The notes under the pieces were generated by a model. That model saw nothing but the letters and a program-made list of their open reading frames with translations. It did no database searches and had not been told where the DNA came from. 64,000 bases of DNA from a bacterium (lineage in GTDB: Bacteria; Armatimonadota; Zipacnadia; Zipacnadales; Zipacnadaceae). The stretch lies in assembly GCA_030603495.1 (NCBI GenBank), contig JAUVXR010000003.1, positions 1 to 64,000 on the forward strand. The letters are read 5' to 3'. Both the position numbers and the translations under genes were made by a program. Numbering within the stretch: the stretch's first letter is position 1; the number at the start of each line of letters is the position of its first letter. Of the stretch, positions 1 to 7,380 are shown in pieces.

Positions 1-130
1 TGGCGCGCAGCCGCCCACCGAAGCCGGTAACGACAGTTAGCCGGTAGCGGCAGATAGCCGAATAGGTAACACCAGCGCCGCCTCGGGCAAGCACGCGGCA
101 ACGCCAGGATGTCTGGGCGCCTTTGCCGTC

Positions 131-958
131 GTGACGCTATACGAGCACGGCATCGTCTCGATGGGCGCGCTCACTGCGGCCATGATCGCGACCAGCGGCG
201 ACGAAGCTTTCGTGATGCTGGCTATGGTCCCCCGTAGCTTCACCGTGCTCAGTGGGATGCTAATAGCAGTTGCCATCGGCACTGGTGTTCTTCTGGATTG
301 GTGCCTGCGGCACTGCCGCCGAGAAACCCCGTTACCGGCTCATACCTACCCGGTCCACGACGACCCCTGCCAGTGCTATCCCCGGGGGCGAATCGTCCAG
401 CAATGGCGCGACTGTACGCTCGCCCGCGCAAGCCTGGCGGCCACAACCAGCCTCTTTCTGGCCGCGCTGCTTATCGGGGAGGTTGGCCAGGCGCAGTGGG
501 ACTGGGTGCGCGTGACTCTCTTGCTGACCTCAGCAATGAGCCTGTTCATAGTATCCACCGTGCCCGAGCACTTTCTGCAGGAACACCTGTGGCAGCATAC
601 CGTAAAACAGCACGTGCCCAGGATCTTCCTGTGGACCTTCGGCACTCTACTCGTCACCGCGATGGCCAATCAGCATCTGTATCTGGATCAATTGGTCCAG
701 GCCAGCCCGCTGATGGTGCTCTTAGTCGCTGGGCTGGTCGGGGTCATCCCGGAATCGGGTCCTCACCTGCTTTTCGTAACGCTGTATGCGCAGAGAACGA
801 TTCCCTTCAGCATACTGCTGACTAGTTCCATAGTCCAGGATGGCCACGGGATGTTGCCGCTGCTAGCTCACTCCCGCAAGGACTTCGTTGTGGTTAAAGC
901 AGTGAACCTGACCATCGGTTTGGCTATTGGTCTAGTGGTCCTCGCCGCGGGGCAGTGA
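131..958 (+). CDS. ArsP_2-type 10TM heavy-metal exporter family permease, N-terminus missing
   Basis: Polytopic membrane protein that I recognise as the putative 10TM heavy-metal exporter family (Pfam ArsP_2). The signature stretches are 'ATSGDEAFVML' near residue 20 and 'GVIPESGPHLLFVTL' followed by 'SSIVQDGHGMLPLL' in the second half. A cytoplasmic loop rich in Cys and His (residues 53-75) separates the two halves. The ORF opens with GTG at 131. The frame stays open upstream and still reads family-like sequence (PGCLGAFAVV just before the GTG), but it meets a TAG at 38-40 and has no credible start with a ribosome binding site. The first membrane segments expected in the family are therefore not encoded, so the gene may be frameshifted or 5'-truncated. 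The substrate is unknown. Confidence 0.6.
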   Translation: MTLYEHGIVSMGALTAAMIATSGDEAFVMLAMVPRSFTVLSGMLIAVAIGTGVLLDWCLRHCRRETPLPAHTYPVHDDPCQCYPRGRIVQQWRDCTLARASLAATTSLFLAALLIGEVGQAQWDWVRVTLLLTSAMSLFIVSTVPEHFLQEHLWQHTVKQHVPRIFLWTFGTLLVTAMANQHLYLDQLVQASPLMVLLVAGLVGVIPESGPHLLFVTLYAQRTIPFSILLTSSIVQDGHGMLPLLAHSRKDFVVVKAVNLTIGLAIGLVVLAAGQ

Positions 959-1275
959 GAGTTCAAGGTCTCTTGGCACCGGGTGTGAAGATGGTAGGCT
1001 GCTCTCGGACGAAGACAGGCAACTGACGGGAGGCGGGGGAGGAAGTGGTGTTGTAGGGCCCCACTCCCGCAGATCATCGCCTTGCAGGTCTGGCAATTAC
1101 TGCGCCTCCCCTGCATGCTCGCCGTCCCCAGGCGTTCCAGCACATCCACTGAAACAGCTTGGCACAAAGAGCGAGGCGCCGATGGGTCCCGATTTGGTCT
1201 CCCGCGGCTCGCAGTTGTAGACTATGCCGATGCTTGGATGGCCGGCTATTTGCACGGAGCGCAGGGCGTATTCCG
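959..1275. other. intergenic region between convergent genes, no feature recognised
   Basis: This stretch of 317 bases separates the permease stop from the stop of the Gfo/Idh gene. Overlapping ORFs on both strands have no recognisable domain or ribosome binding site. No T-tract terminator was seen. Confidence 0.4.
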
Positions 1276-2331
1276 CTATTCTATCTCTACTGCCCAGCCG
1301 GCGGCCGCCGAGGCGTAGATGCCATCGGTTATCTTGGCGATGACCAGGGAATTCACCAGGCTCGTCGCCGGCGGGCATCCTTCGCGGACGGCCCGGGCGA
1401 AGTCCGCTATCACTCCCCGCTTTGAGTTCCCCGACCTGTCGTCGCCCTGCCAGATAGTCCGGGAAACCACGCCCTCTTCCGCACTGGTATCATCGTGGAC
1501 GATATTATTGTCTTCCCGAGCCGTCATTGACAGCGTAAGCGACCCCTTGGTGCCGATAATCTGCCAGGCCTCCTCCGAGTGCGTGGGCATGAACTCGCCG
1601 CGCTCGATGGATAGCACGCAGCCATCCTCGCCGACGACGAAGGCAGCGAAGTACGAGTCAGCATCCGACTCGGGAGCGACGTGATGGCGGAACTGGGGGA
1701 CGCATGGCCAGGTCCGGGCCAGGACCGTCCGGGGCCGGAAAGACCAGCCGGCGATGCCCAGGATATAATCCATATCGTAGCAGCTCCAGTTGGTGAGAAT
1801 GCCGCCGGCGTTCATCGAAAACGACTGTCGCCAGGGCGGCGGAGCCTTGCCCGTTGGCGGCCCTGCAGCGGCAATGGCCCGGACATGCAGCAAGCGCAGC
1901 TCGCCCAGCGCGCCGCTGGCGATGAGCTCTGTGGCTGCCTCCGCTGAGGGGCGATGGCGATTGCGCGACGAGAAGCACGCGCCAATTAGACCGCCCTGGG
2001 CCGCGATCATCGTCTCGACCTCCGCCGCGTTCATCGCCACCGGCTTTTCGATGAGGACGTGCTTGCCCCGACTGAAGGCGTGTAGCGCCATTTCGGCCCG
2101 GCCGGCGGCGGGAAAGGCGAGTACTACCGCCTCTACATCCGGGTCTTCATCGAGCAGTTCGCGCCCGCCCTCATAGATGCGTGGTACGCCCTGTTCCCGA
2201 GCGTATTCGCGCGACTCCGGCCGCAGATCTGCCACCGCAACTACTTCAGTAAGATCGCTAGCTATGGCATCCGCCATATTCCGTCGGCCGATTACCCCAC
2301 ATCCGATAACTCCTATTTTGACTGGTTCCAT
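1276..2331 (-). CDS. Gfo/Idh/MocA family NAD(P)-dependent oxidoreductase
   Basis: Predicted cytoplasmic sugar or cyclitol dehydrogenase of 351 residues. An N-terminal Rossmann fold begins with the dinucleotide loop GVIGCGVIGRRN (residues 7-18). The family hallmark EKP is at residues 95-97 in HVLIEKPVA, followed by the C-terminal alpha/beta substrate domain. The length is normal for the family. The ATG at 2331 is preceded by AAGGAG with 9 nt spacing, so the start is well supported. A perfect CCGGCA-gt-TGCCGG palindrome at 2362-2375 lies just upstream and may be an operator or leader hairpin. The substrate cannot be read from the sequence. Confidence 0.9.
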   Translation of the reverse strand: MEPVKIGVIGCGVIGRRNMADAIASDLTEVVAVADLRPESREYAREQGVPRIYEGGRELLDEDPDVEAVVLAFPAAGRAEMALHAFSRGKHVLIEKPVAMNAAEVETMIAAQGGLIGACFSSRNRHRPSAEAATELIASGALGELRLLHVRAIAAAGPPTGKAPPPWRQSFSMNAGGILTNWSCYDMDYILGIAGWSFRPRTVLARTWPCVPQFRHHVAPESDADSYFAAFVVGEDGCVLSIERGEFMPTHSEEAWQIIGTKGSLTLSMTAREDNNIVHDDTSAEEGVVSRTIWQGDDRSGNSKRGVIADFARAVREGCPPATSLVNSLVIAKITDGIYASAAAGWAVEIE

Positions 2332-2605
2332 CTGTTGATTCTCCTTGTTTCAGAGCACTGACCGGCAGTTGCCGGCTGCATTCGCGCGGTTTGATTCCGT
2401 ATTCGCGACCATTTGACCTCCTGCCCCGTCGGACCCGAGGAGGACAGCCGCTCCCATCCACATGGCCCGGCTGAACCTCGTAGCTACAGCTCCCTAGGGT
2501 TTTCTCAGCCTCGCAGCAGCCCCCGGCCGACGCCGCTAGTCCAGCCACACTGTCTGCCCCTGGCGGGCAGCTTGCTGCTCGACTACGTCACCAAGGGCGG
2601 CGTGT

Positions 2606-3916
2606 CTAGCGGCTCAGCTTGCGGATTACGCAACCTACGAGCAGCGCTACCAGGATGATGCCCAGCGAGACCTCCACCATCGCAACCACCTGCCCCCACC
2701 CCTCGACCGGCTGCATGTCCCCATAGCCGAGCGACGTGAAGGTGGCGACGCTGAAGTAAACGGCTTTTGTCATCTGTGCGAGCAGGTCGGCCCAAGGGGG
2801 CATGGCAAATCCGGGTGATATGATGGGATCGCCATCGGTGCCGTCCACGCCAACGAGCGAATGGATGAAGGCGAACAGGACTATCACCAGCCCCATGACC
2901 TTGGCCAGCCGGGCGGGGTCCTCGCCGTGCCGGCAGATGTGGTAGGACACGCACCATAAGGCCCGCGTCGCCCCCCGGCTCAGCCAGTCCCATAGTGCTT
3001 TCAGCCGTCCCTCTGGGACCGGGCGGCGGAAGCGCAGCAGCGTTCGCTTGCATTCCATCTCGCGGATGAAGAACTGCCCGGCCCGGTGGTAGTCACCCGA
3101 ATATTGGTAGCTGAGCTTAATCTGCCGATACACCCCCTCATACTCGGCAAATGCCATCTTATAAAGCGGTTCCTTGGAGCGAGCTTCCCGTTCATCGCGC
3201 AACATCTTGCCCGCGGCAAGCCCCCACTCCACATTGTCCAGCTTTGCCTCCGGAGAGAGCTCGAAGCGCATGAGACGCGCATTGGTCAGGTCAGCTCCTC
3301 GCAAATCAACAGCACCAGTCAGGCGAGCTCCTTCCAGGTTTGCTCCCTGGAGCTTGGCACCCCCCAGGTCTGCTCCCTGGAGGTTGGCACGCCTCGGGTC
3401 TGCTCCCTGCAGGTTCGCGAACCACAGCTCTGCTTCCTGGAGGTTGGCATCGCTCAGCTCTGCTTCCTGGAGGTTCGCGCCCCCAAGGTCTGCTCTCTGG
3501 AGCTCGGCACCCCGCAGGTCTGCTCCCTGGAGCTCGGCGCCATCGAGGCTTGCTCCCTGAAGGTTGGCGTAACCCAGGTCTGCGTCCTGGAGGTTGGCGT
3601 CCTGCAGGCGTGCTTCCTGGAGGTTGGCTTCTGTGAGGTCTGCTTCCTGGAGGTTGGCGCGCCATAGGTGTGCTCGCTTAGCGACAGCGGCCTCCAGGGC
3701 AGACCGCAACTCCTCAGGGTCACGGTCTTCGCCTTCGTAGTGGAAGAGACAGCGGGGCTCTCCGCTTTCACTGCCGGCGTCGTAAGCGGGCAGCCCGCAG
3801 CGGGCTATCAGTCGTGCAGGCTGGAACTGACACCGCTTTTCATCGGGCGGGGGATCGCCCCACTCTTCCCACAGACCGTCCGGCCACTGTTCTTCGTTGT
3901 TGGTGTACTCTGCCAT
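2606..3916 (-). CDS. pentapeptide-repeat protein fused to a two-TM potassium channel domain
   Basis: Protein of 436 residues. A short N-terminal Cys/His motif (RCQF...RCGL...RCLFH, residues 28-59) precedes about 25 pentapeptide repeats of the A(N/D/E)LQX type (about 86-212), which should form a right-handed beta-helix. A linker (about 245-310) is followed by a membrane helix (about 340-356), a pore loop with the K+ selectivity filter TSLGYGD (394-400) and a last helix (about 407-430), matching Ion_trans_2. The ORF track starts at 4744, but the first 276 residues are a shadow of the divergent gene. AGGAGG lies 9 nt upstream of the ATG at 3916 and fixes the start. It is probably a ligand- or voltage-independent K+ channel with a repeat domain as cytoplasmic sensor (inference). 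Confidence 0.85.
   Translation of the reverse strand: MAEYTNNEEQWPDGLWEEWGDPPPDEKRCQFQPARLIARCGLPAYDAGSESGEPRCLFHYEGEDRDPEELRSALEAAVAKRAHLWRANLQEADLTEANLQEARLQDANLQDADLGYANLQGASLDGAELQGADLRGAELQRADLGGANLQEAELSDANLQEAELWFANLQGADPRRANLQGADLGGAKLQGANLEGARLTGAVDLRGADLTNARLMRFELSPEAKLDNVEWGLAAGKMLRDEREARSKEPLYKMAFAEYEGVYRQIKLSYQYSGDYHRAGQFFIREMECKRTLLRFRRPVPEGRLKALWDWLSRGATRALWCVSYHICRHGEDPARLAKVMGLVIVLFAFIHSLVGVDGTDGDPIISPGFAMPPWADLLAQMTKAVYFSVATFTSLGYGDMQPVEGWGQVVAMVEVSLGIILVALLVGCVIRKLSR
3281..3661 (-). repeat. tandem 15/30-bp DNA repeat encoding the pentapeptide helix
   Basis: The DNA repeats with a 15-base step and a stronger 30-base period (plus strand: ctccctggaggttggc-like units, about 25 copies). 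It encodes the A-x-L-Q-x pentapeptides of the channel protein. It is a coding repeat and a likely site of copy-number change by slippage or recombination. Confidence 0.8.
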
Positions 3917-4238
3917 GGGAGCTGCCTCCTGTTGGCCGGCAGTTCTCTCGATACGGGGGCGCGAAGACACCCCGCTCTTGCCGCTAAAGCATCGGTTCCA
4001 CCCCAACCCCAACCGTACCTGCTCCGCATTTACGGTTTGACAGTGGAGATAAGAGAGCGGCAGGCCGAGGAATAGCGGCCTGGCGCGACGCTGGGGAACC
4101 ACCGCCTCGTCAATTTGCTGGATCGGGGGGCCAAGCGCCATGAACGTACTCGCGCAGAGGTCCACTGGCGTTGTTGGCGAACCTCCTACCACGGCGGCGT
4201 GTTCAATCTGCCACACTCTTCTGAGGAGCTGGTCAGCA
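3917..4238. other. divergent intergenic region, 322 bases
   Basis: Lies between the start of the pentapeptide channel gene (minus) and the zinc-finger protein (plus). It holds the ribosome binding sites of both genes (AGGAGG near 3926 on minus, GAGGAG at 4223-4228 on plus). A TTGACA on the plus strand near 4037 has no matching -10 at 15-19 bp. The minus frame stays open through the region, but its translation resembles nothing I know and I do not call it coding. Confidence 0.4.
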
Positions 4239-5063
4239 ATGCATTGCGCCTTCCACCCCGGAACCGAGGCGAGCGGATACTGCCCCAACTGCGACCGACC
4301 CCTGTGCAGAGAGTGCTTGCAGGCAGCCACGCGGGCGGGCACCTGCCCGGCCTGTGTGCCCCAACCAGCCAAGCCCCCACAGACTACCAAGAAAGGCCCG
4401 CCGCTGGGGCTAATCGTTGGTCTAGCCGTCGGCTGCGCGGTGCTGGTGCTGCTGCTCATAGGTTTAATCGTGGCGGGTGTGGTGTTTAGCAACTTGGAGG
4501 ACGAAGTGGCTATTGAGCAGCCCGGTGTGGCCCCCGAGGGTTTTGAGCTTGAACGAGAGGACATCGAAGTGGCGGAACCTGAAGAACCCGAGGAGGACGT
4601 AGCCGCCGGGCCTAGCGAAGTAGCCGCTTTGGCCTTTGCCGTCTCACGCAAGCCGGAATGGCCGGCCGCCGAGATCACCAGCCACTCGGAGGACTGGCGC
4701 ACCGCCGAAGTCGTTATTGGGCCCTCACCCGATGAGTATGGCATCCGGATGACCCTGGCCTGGAATGAAGACCTCGGCAGCTACGAGCTAAGCGACGAGG
4801 GCCCAATTGCCCAGGAGGAGCCTGAGTACGAAGAGGAGGTGCCTGACATCTACCAGCCCGGCGAGCAGACCGCGCTGGAAGCTGCGCTGATGGACACCCC
4901 CGACTGGGTCGGCAAAGTAGTGGAGCACTCGGCAGACTGGAAGAGCGTCACCGTCTGGATCGGCGAGCCCTACTCCGAATGGTCGGCGCAGGTCAAGCTG
5001 CGATGGAACGACGCCGGTGATTACTACGACCTAGTAGCTACTGAGGGAATCCCTTATCCCTGA
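4239..5063 (+). CDS. B-box-like zinc-finger, single-pass membrane protein with two C-terminal repeats
   Basis: Hypothetical protein of 274 residues. Residues 1-40 carry a CxxH...CxxC...CxxC...CxxC pattern like bacterial B-box zinc-finger proteins (CAFHPG...YCPNCDRPLCRECL...CPACV). One strong hydrophobic segment (about 55-83) follows, then an acidic linker. Two related modules of about 62 residues (about 128-190 and 211-272) share the pattern 'W...I..HS.DW...V.IG......MTLAW...LG.Y.L'. The expected topology is cytoplasmic zinc finger and exported repeats. The track starts at 4140, but the ATG at 4239 has GAGGAG 10 nt upstream and the upstream residues look like shadow. The function is unknown. 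It is divergent from the pentapeptide channel gene. Confidence 0.75.
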   Translation: MHCAFHPGTEASGYCPNCDRPLCRECLQAATRAGTCPACVPQPAKPPQTTKKGPPLGLIVGLAVGCAVLVLLLIGLIVAGVVFSNLEDEVAIEQPGVAPEGFELEREDIEVAEPEEPEEDVAAGPSEVAALAFAVSRKPEWPAAEITSHSEDWRTAEVVIGPSPDEYGIRMTLAWNEDLGSYELSDEGPIAQEEPEYEEEVPDIYQPGEQTALEAALMDTPDWVGKVVEHSADWKSVTVWIGEPYSEWSAQVKLRWNDAGDYYDLVATEGIPYP

Positions 5064-5079
5064 GGCCGGAGCACCGGCC
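5064..5079 (+). terminator. GC-rich hairpin directly after the zinc-finger gene
   Basis: GGCCGG-agca-CCGGCC starts at the base after the stop codon. No T-tract follows, so it may be a weak or Rho-assisted terminator or an mRNA 3'-end stabiliser. Confidence 0.35.
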
Positions 5080-5215
5080 CGAGGCCAGCAAAGGAATACC
5101 AGATGAGCGTCTTGTACATACTGGGAGCGGGCACGCCTACGCCCACTCCCACTCCGTGGAACTGATGATAGAGTTCGAGACTGGCTGAGACATGCATGGA
5201 AAGATTGACACCGAT

Positions 5216-5359
5216 ATGACCGGACGCGACAAGATCGAAGCGGCCTTTTCCGTGGACGGCACACCCCAGATCCCCGCCGTTATCTGTTGCGAGGACATAT
5301 ACATCCGTGATCACTGGGCCCGGCTTAGCCCCTCCAATCCCGCCTTGGCTGCCGCATAG
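5216..5359 (+). pseudogene. 5' remnant of a uroporphyrinogen decarboxylase-family gene
   Basis: An open frame of 47 codons, below the ORF-track cutoff, reads MTGRDKIEAAF...TPQIPAV followed by CCEDIYIRDHW. This matches, from memory, the N-terminus of URO-D/methyltransferase-like proteins, which begin with a 'M.GR.ri.aAl...gtpr.P' pattern and a 'YE.ifIRDHW' stretch. After about 36 residues the similarity stops and a TAG follows at 5357. The remaining ~300 residues are absent, because the amidohydrolase 3' end on the other strand starts at 5380. It is best read as a decayed gene. It is not a copy of the intact URO-D gene at 29.8 kb, whose N-terminus differs. Confidence 0.5.
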
Positions 5360-5379
5360 TCGGACCGGCCGACGCTGTC

Positions 5380-6624
5380 TTACGCCAGTCCAAGCTTGTA
5401 CAGCTCATTGGGGTTATCAAACAGCCACGCCCGGGCAATGCTGAGTGCTTCGTCTTCGTCAAAGTACCCGTCTTCGACCCGCGCCGCCAGGACCTTGGTA
5501 ATGTCCTCACGTGCCATCTCCAGATGCCCATAGACCTTTTCGACGGACTCGCGGTAGTCGCCGCCGAAACCGAGTATCTTGTTGTAGGGCACCAGGTCCA
5601 GCCACTCGTCCATCGCCGCAATCGCCATCTTCTGGCTGATGATATGCACCCAGCACAGGTTCAGCCAGACGTTGGGGTAGCTCTTGCCGATTATGCCGGT
5701 CTCCCGGATCCAGGGAATCCCAGCGTGGTATAGGTCAAACCTGGTGTTGCGGTGCGCCAGAATAACGGGGATCATATGCCGAGGATGGTCCACCGTGAAG
5801 TCATTCCAGTTGGTCCAGGCGATGCCGCAATGCACCGCCACGGGCAGGTCTATCTCGCCGCAGGCCTCAATGGTCTCGTGAATGAGGAAGGTGCCCAGGG
5901 CCGTGGTGTCCGGCTGCAGGTCGTCGCTGATCATTCGGTCAAAGAGCCCGCTGGCTGCCGCTCGATCGGCCTCTTCCAGCCGCCCGGCATGTATCTTAAA
6001 ACCGACTACACCCTTGGCCTTCAGCTCGGCGAGTCCGGCGCGAATTAGGTCGCAGTAGTCGTCGAGGGTGCTCACCTGCATGTTCAGTTCGGCCGCCAGT
6101 TCCGCAACCTGCTCGGCCCTGGATACGTCCGCCCAGCGCCGTAGCGGCAGCACCGGCCTGAGGATGTCCTGATTCTCTTCGACGAGCCGCCCGCACTGTG
6201 TCAGGCAACACTTGATGCCGCAGGCTTCCTTCAGCACACGATCGTAAAGCCCTGGGGTATTGTGCTCCTGGATACGCTCAGAAATCTCGACGTAGTTGTC
6301 GACGGTGATGTCGTCCGCGTCACAGAAGCGCTTCGCGGCAATCAGCGCCGCCCGACAGTATGAGGTATGCCGGGCTCGTTCCCACCACGGCTCAAAGAGC
6401 GCCCAGCGCTCGTCGAGGGGGACTTCCGGATCCTGCGTGCGGTCGCAGTCCTCCCGCGACATCCCGGCGGTGACCAGGTCGTTGTGGGTGTAGTGGGAGA
6501 AGAGCGTGAAGACGTCCACCGGCTGGCTGATGCGCCAACTCTCCTCCTGAAGGTGCTCGTGGGCATCAATAACCGGAATCTGGCGAATCTCTTCGAGCAG
6601 GCGATCATAGAGCGCGGTATTCAT
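5380..6624 (-). CDS. amidohydrolase-family metal-dependent hydrolase (Amidohydro_2 / uronate isomerase-like)
   Basis: A TIM-barrel hydrolase of 414 residues. The N-terminal metal motif is VIDAHEHLQ with HxH at residues 22 and 24. Other likely metal or catalytic sites are 'VAVHCGI', 'ILAHRNTRFDLYHAG' and the C-terminal 'ILGFGGDYRE'. The layout suits the amidohydrolase 2 superfamily, with uronate-isomerase-like spacing. The substrate is not evident. The track starts at 6708. I chose the ATG at 6624 because GAGG precedes it by 10 nt and the upstream codons are not family-like. Confidence 0.8.
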   Translation of the reverse strand: MNTALYDRLLEEIRQIPVIDAHEHLQEESWRISQPVDVFTLFSHYTHNDLVTAGMSREDCDRTQDPEVPLDERWALFEPWWERARHTSYCRAALIAAKRFCDADDITVDNYVEISERIQEHNTPGLYDRVLKEACGIKCCLTQCGRLVEENQDILRPVLPLRRWADVSRAEQVAELAAELNMQVSTLDDYCDLIRAGLAELKAKGVVGFKIHAGRLEEADRAAASGLFDRMISDDLQPDTTALGTFLIHETIEACGEIDLPVAVHCGIAWTNWNDFTVDHPRHMIPVILAHRNTRFDLYHAGIPWIRETGIIGKSYPNVWLNLCWVHIISQKMAIAAMDEWLDLVPYNKILGFGGDYRESVEKVYGHLEMAREDITKVLAARVEDGYFDEDEALSIARAWLFDNPNELYKLGLA

Positions 6625-6815
6625 CGGTACGAACCTCATTTGTGCAGGACTGGCGGCCTCATGCACTCTGTTTCCCCAGCAACTCAATTTCACCTCTGCT
6701 CCGAGCACATCTGCCCATCTATTGTAAACGTTGAAGGATTGCGCTGCCGGGGGAAGAATAGTATCAACCAGTGCAATACAGTAACCCGCTCCTTTAGAGA
6801 AGAGGCATCACAACT

Positions 6816-7145
6816 ATGGCCGCAGTACAATGCCCGAATCATGAGATCAATCTGCAGATGTGTCCGTGTACGGAAGCCTGCGACAGGCACGGGATATGCT
6901 GTGAGTGTGTCGCTTATCATCGCGGTAGCCGGCAGTGGCCTGTGACAGCGTGCATGCGGCAAGCCGCCCGGCCGGTCCAGACCCTGAGCTTGTGCGGTGT
7001 TGCCGAGGCATGTGACAACCAACTACGCAACGTGGAAGCCTGCCCCTGTGAGGCCGAGGAGTGCTCCCGGCGGGGCTGGTGCTGCGAGTGCGTACGCAAT
7101 CACTGGACGGAGGATGGGACGGGCCGCGTGGCCTGCATGAAGTAG
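6816..7145 (+). CDS. cysteine-rich protein with two DUF6485-like modules
   Basis: Small protein of 109 residues made of two copies of one Cys-rich module: 'CPCTEACDRHGICCECVAYH' (residues 16-35) and a second copy, 'CPCEAEECSRRGWCCECVRN' (residues 76-95). Each is followed about a dozen residues later by AC(M). The CxC...C....CCEC..H pattern is that of the small DUF6485 family, normally a single copy of about 60-70 residues. It probably binds zinc or another metal (inference). AGAAGAGG precedes the ATG. It stands alone between the divergent amidohydrolase gene and the defence-like operon. Confidence 0.75.
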   Translation: MAAVQCPNHEINLQMCPCTEACDRHGICCECVAYHRGSRQWPVTACMRQAARPVQTLSLCGVAEACDNQLRNVEACPCEAEECSRRGWCCECVRNHWTEDGTGRVACMK

Positions 7146-7272
7146 GGCCTGAGCCGCTCAGTTTCGCGCTTAGCTCAACCTCCCCCTCCCGTGCATCCCC
7201 CCAGATTGCCCCCCGGTGCGCACAGGCAGGCGGTGATTGTCTGAGCAGTAAGCTGGCTATTTGGGCATTATG

Positions 7273-7325
7273 CCATAATATTACTTGACATTTTGCGGGT
7301 TTTGTGCATAATAGCCCATAATATT
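7273..7325. repeat. direct repeat CCATAATATT flanking the promoter (candidate operator)
   Basis: Two identical 10-mers, CCATAATATT at 7273-7282 and 7316-7325, are 43 bp apart (about four helical turns) and bracket the -35 and -10 boxes. Each is preceded by a related GCATTATG / GCATAATAG sequence, giving an imperfect 20-bp direct repeat. This is a plausible site for a repressor controlling the operon (inference). Confidence 0.45.
7285..7312 (+). promoter_or_regulatory. sigma-70 promoter of the AAA-ATPase/RloB operon
   Basis: TTGACA (7285-7290), 16 bp spacer, CATAAT (7307-7312, 5 of 6 matches to TATAAT). The region is clearly AT-richer than its surroundings. Transcription would start near 7319, leaving a leader of about 60 nt before the GTG at 7381. 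Confidence 0.65.
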
Positions 7326-7380
7326 GTATTAAGGTGCAGTTCTGGCCCGCTCAAGATTGTCGGCTGAAGGGGAGAGATCA

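Noticed and set aside
3281-3661. Array of regularly spaced ~30-bp repeats resembling a CRISPR or satellite
   Set aside because: There are no unique spacers; the repeats are in frame and encode A-x-L-Q-x pentapeptides.
3917-4238. Transposase fragment in the open minus frame
   Set aside because: No catalytic motif, inverted repeat or target duplication seen; composition is that of a chance open frame.
3917-4744. N-terminal 276-residue extension of the pentapeptide channel ORF
   Set aside because: It is antisense to the zinc-finger gene, low-complexity Ser/Pro-rich, and a strong ribosome binding site precedes the internal ATG at 3916.
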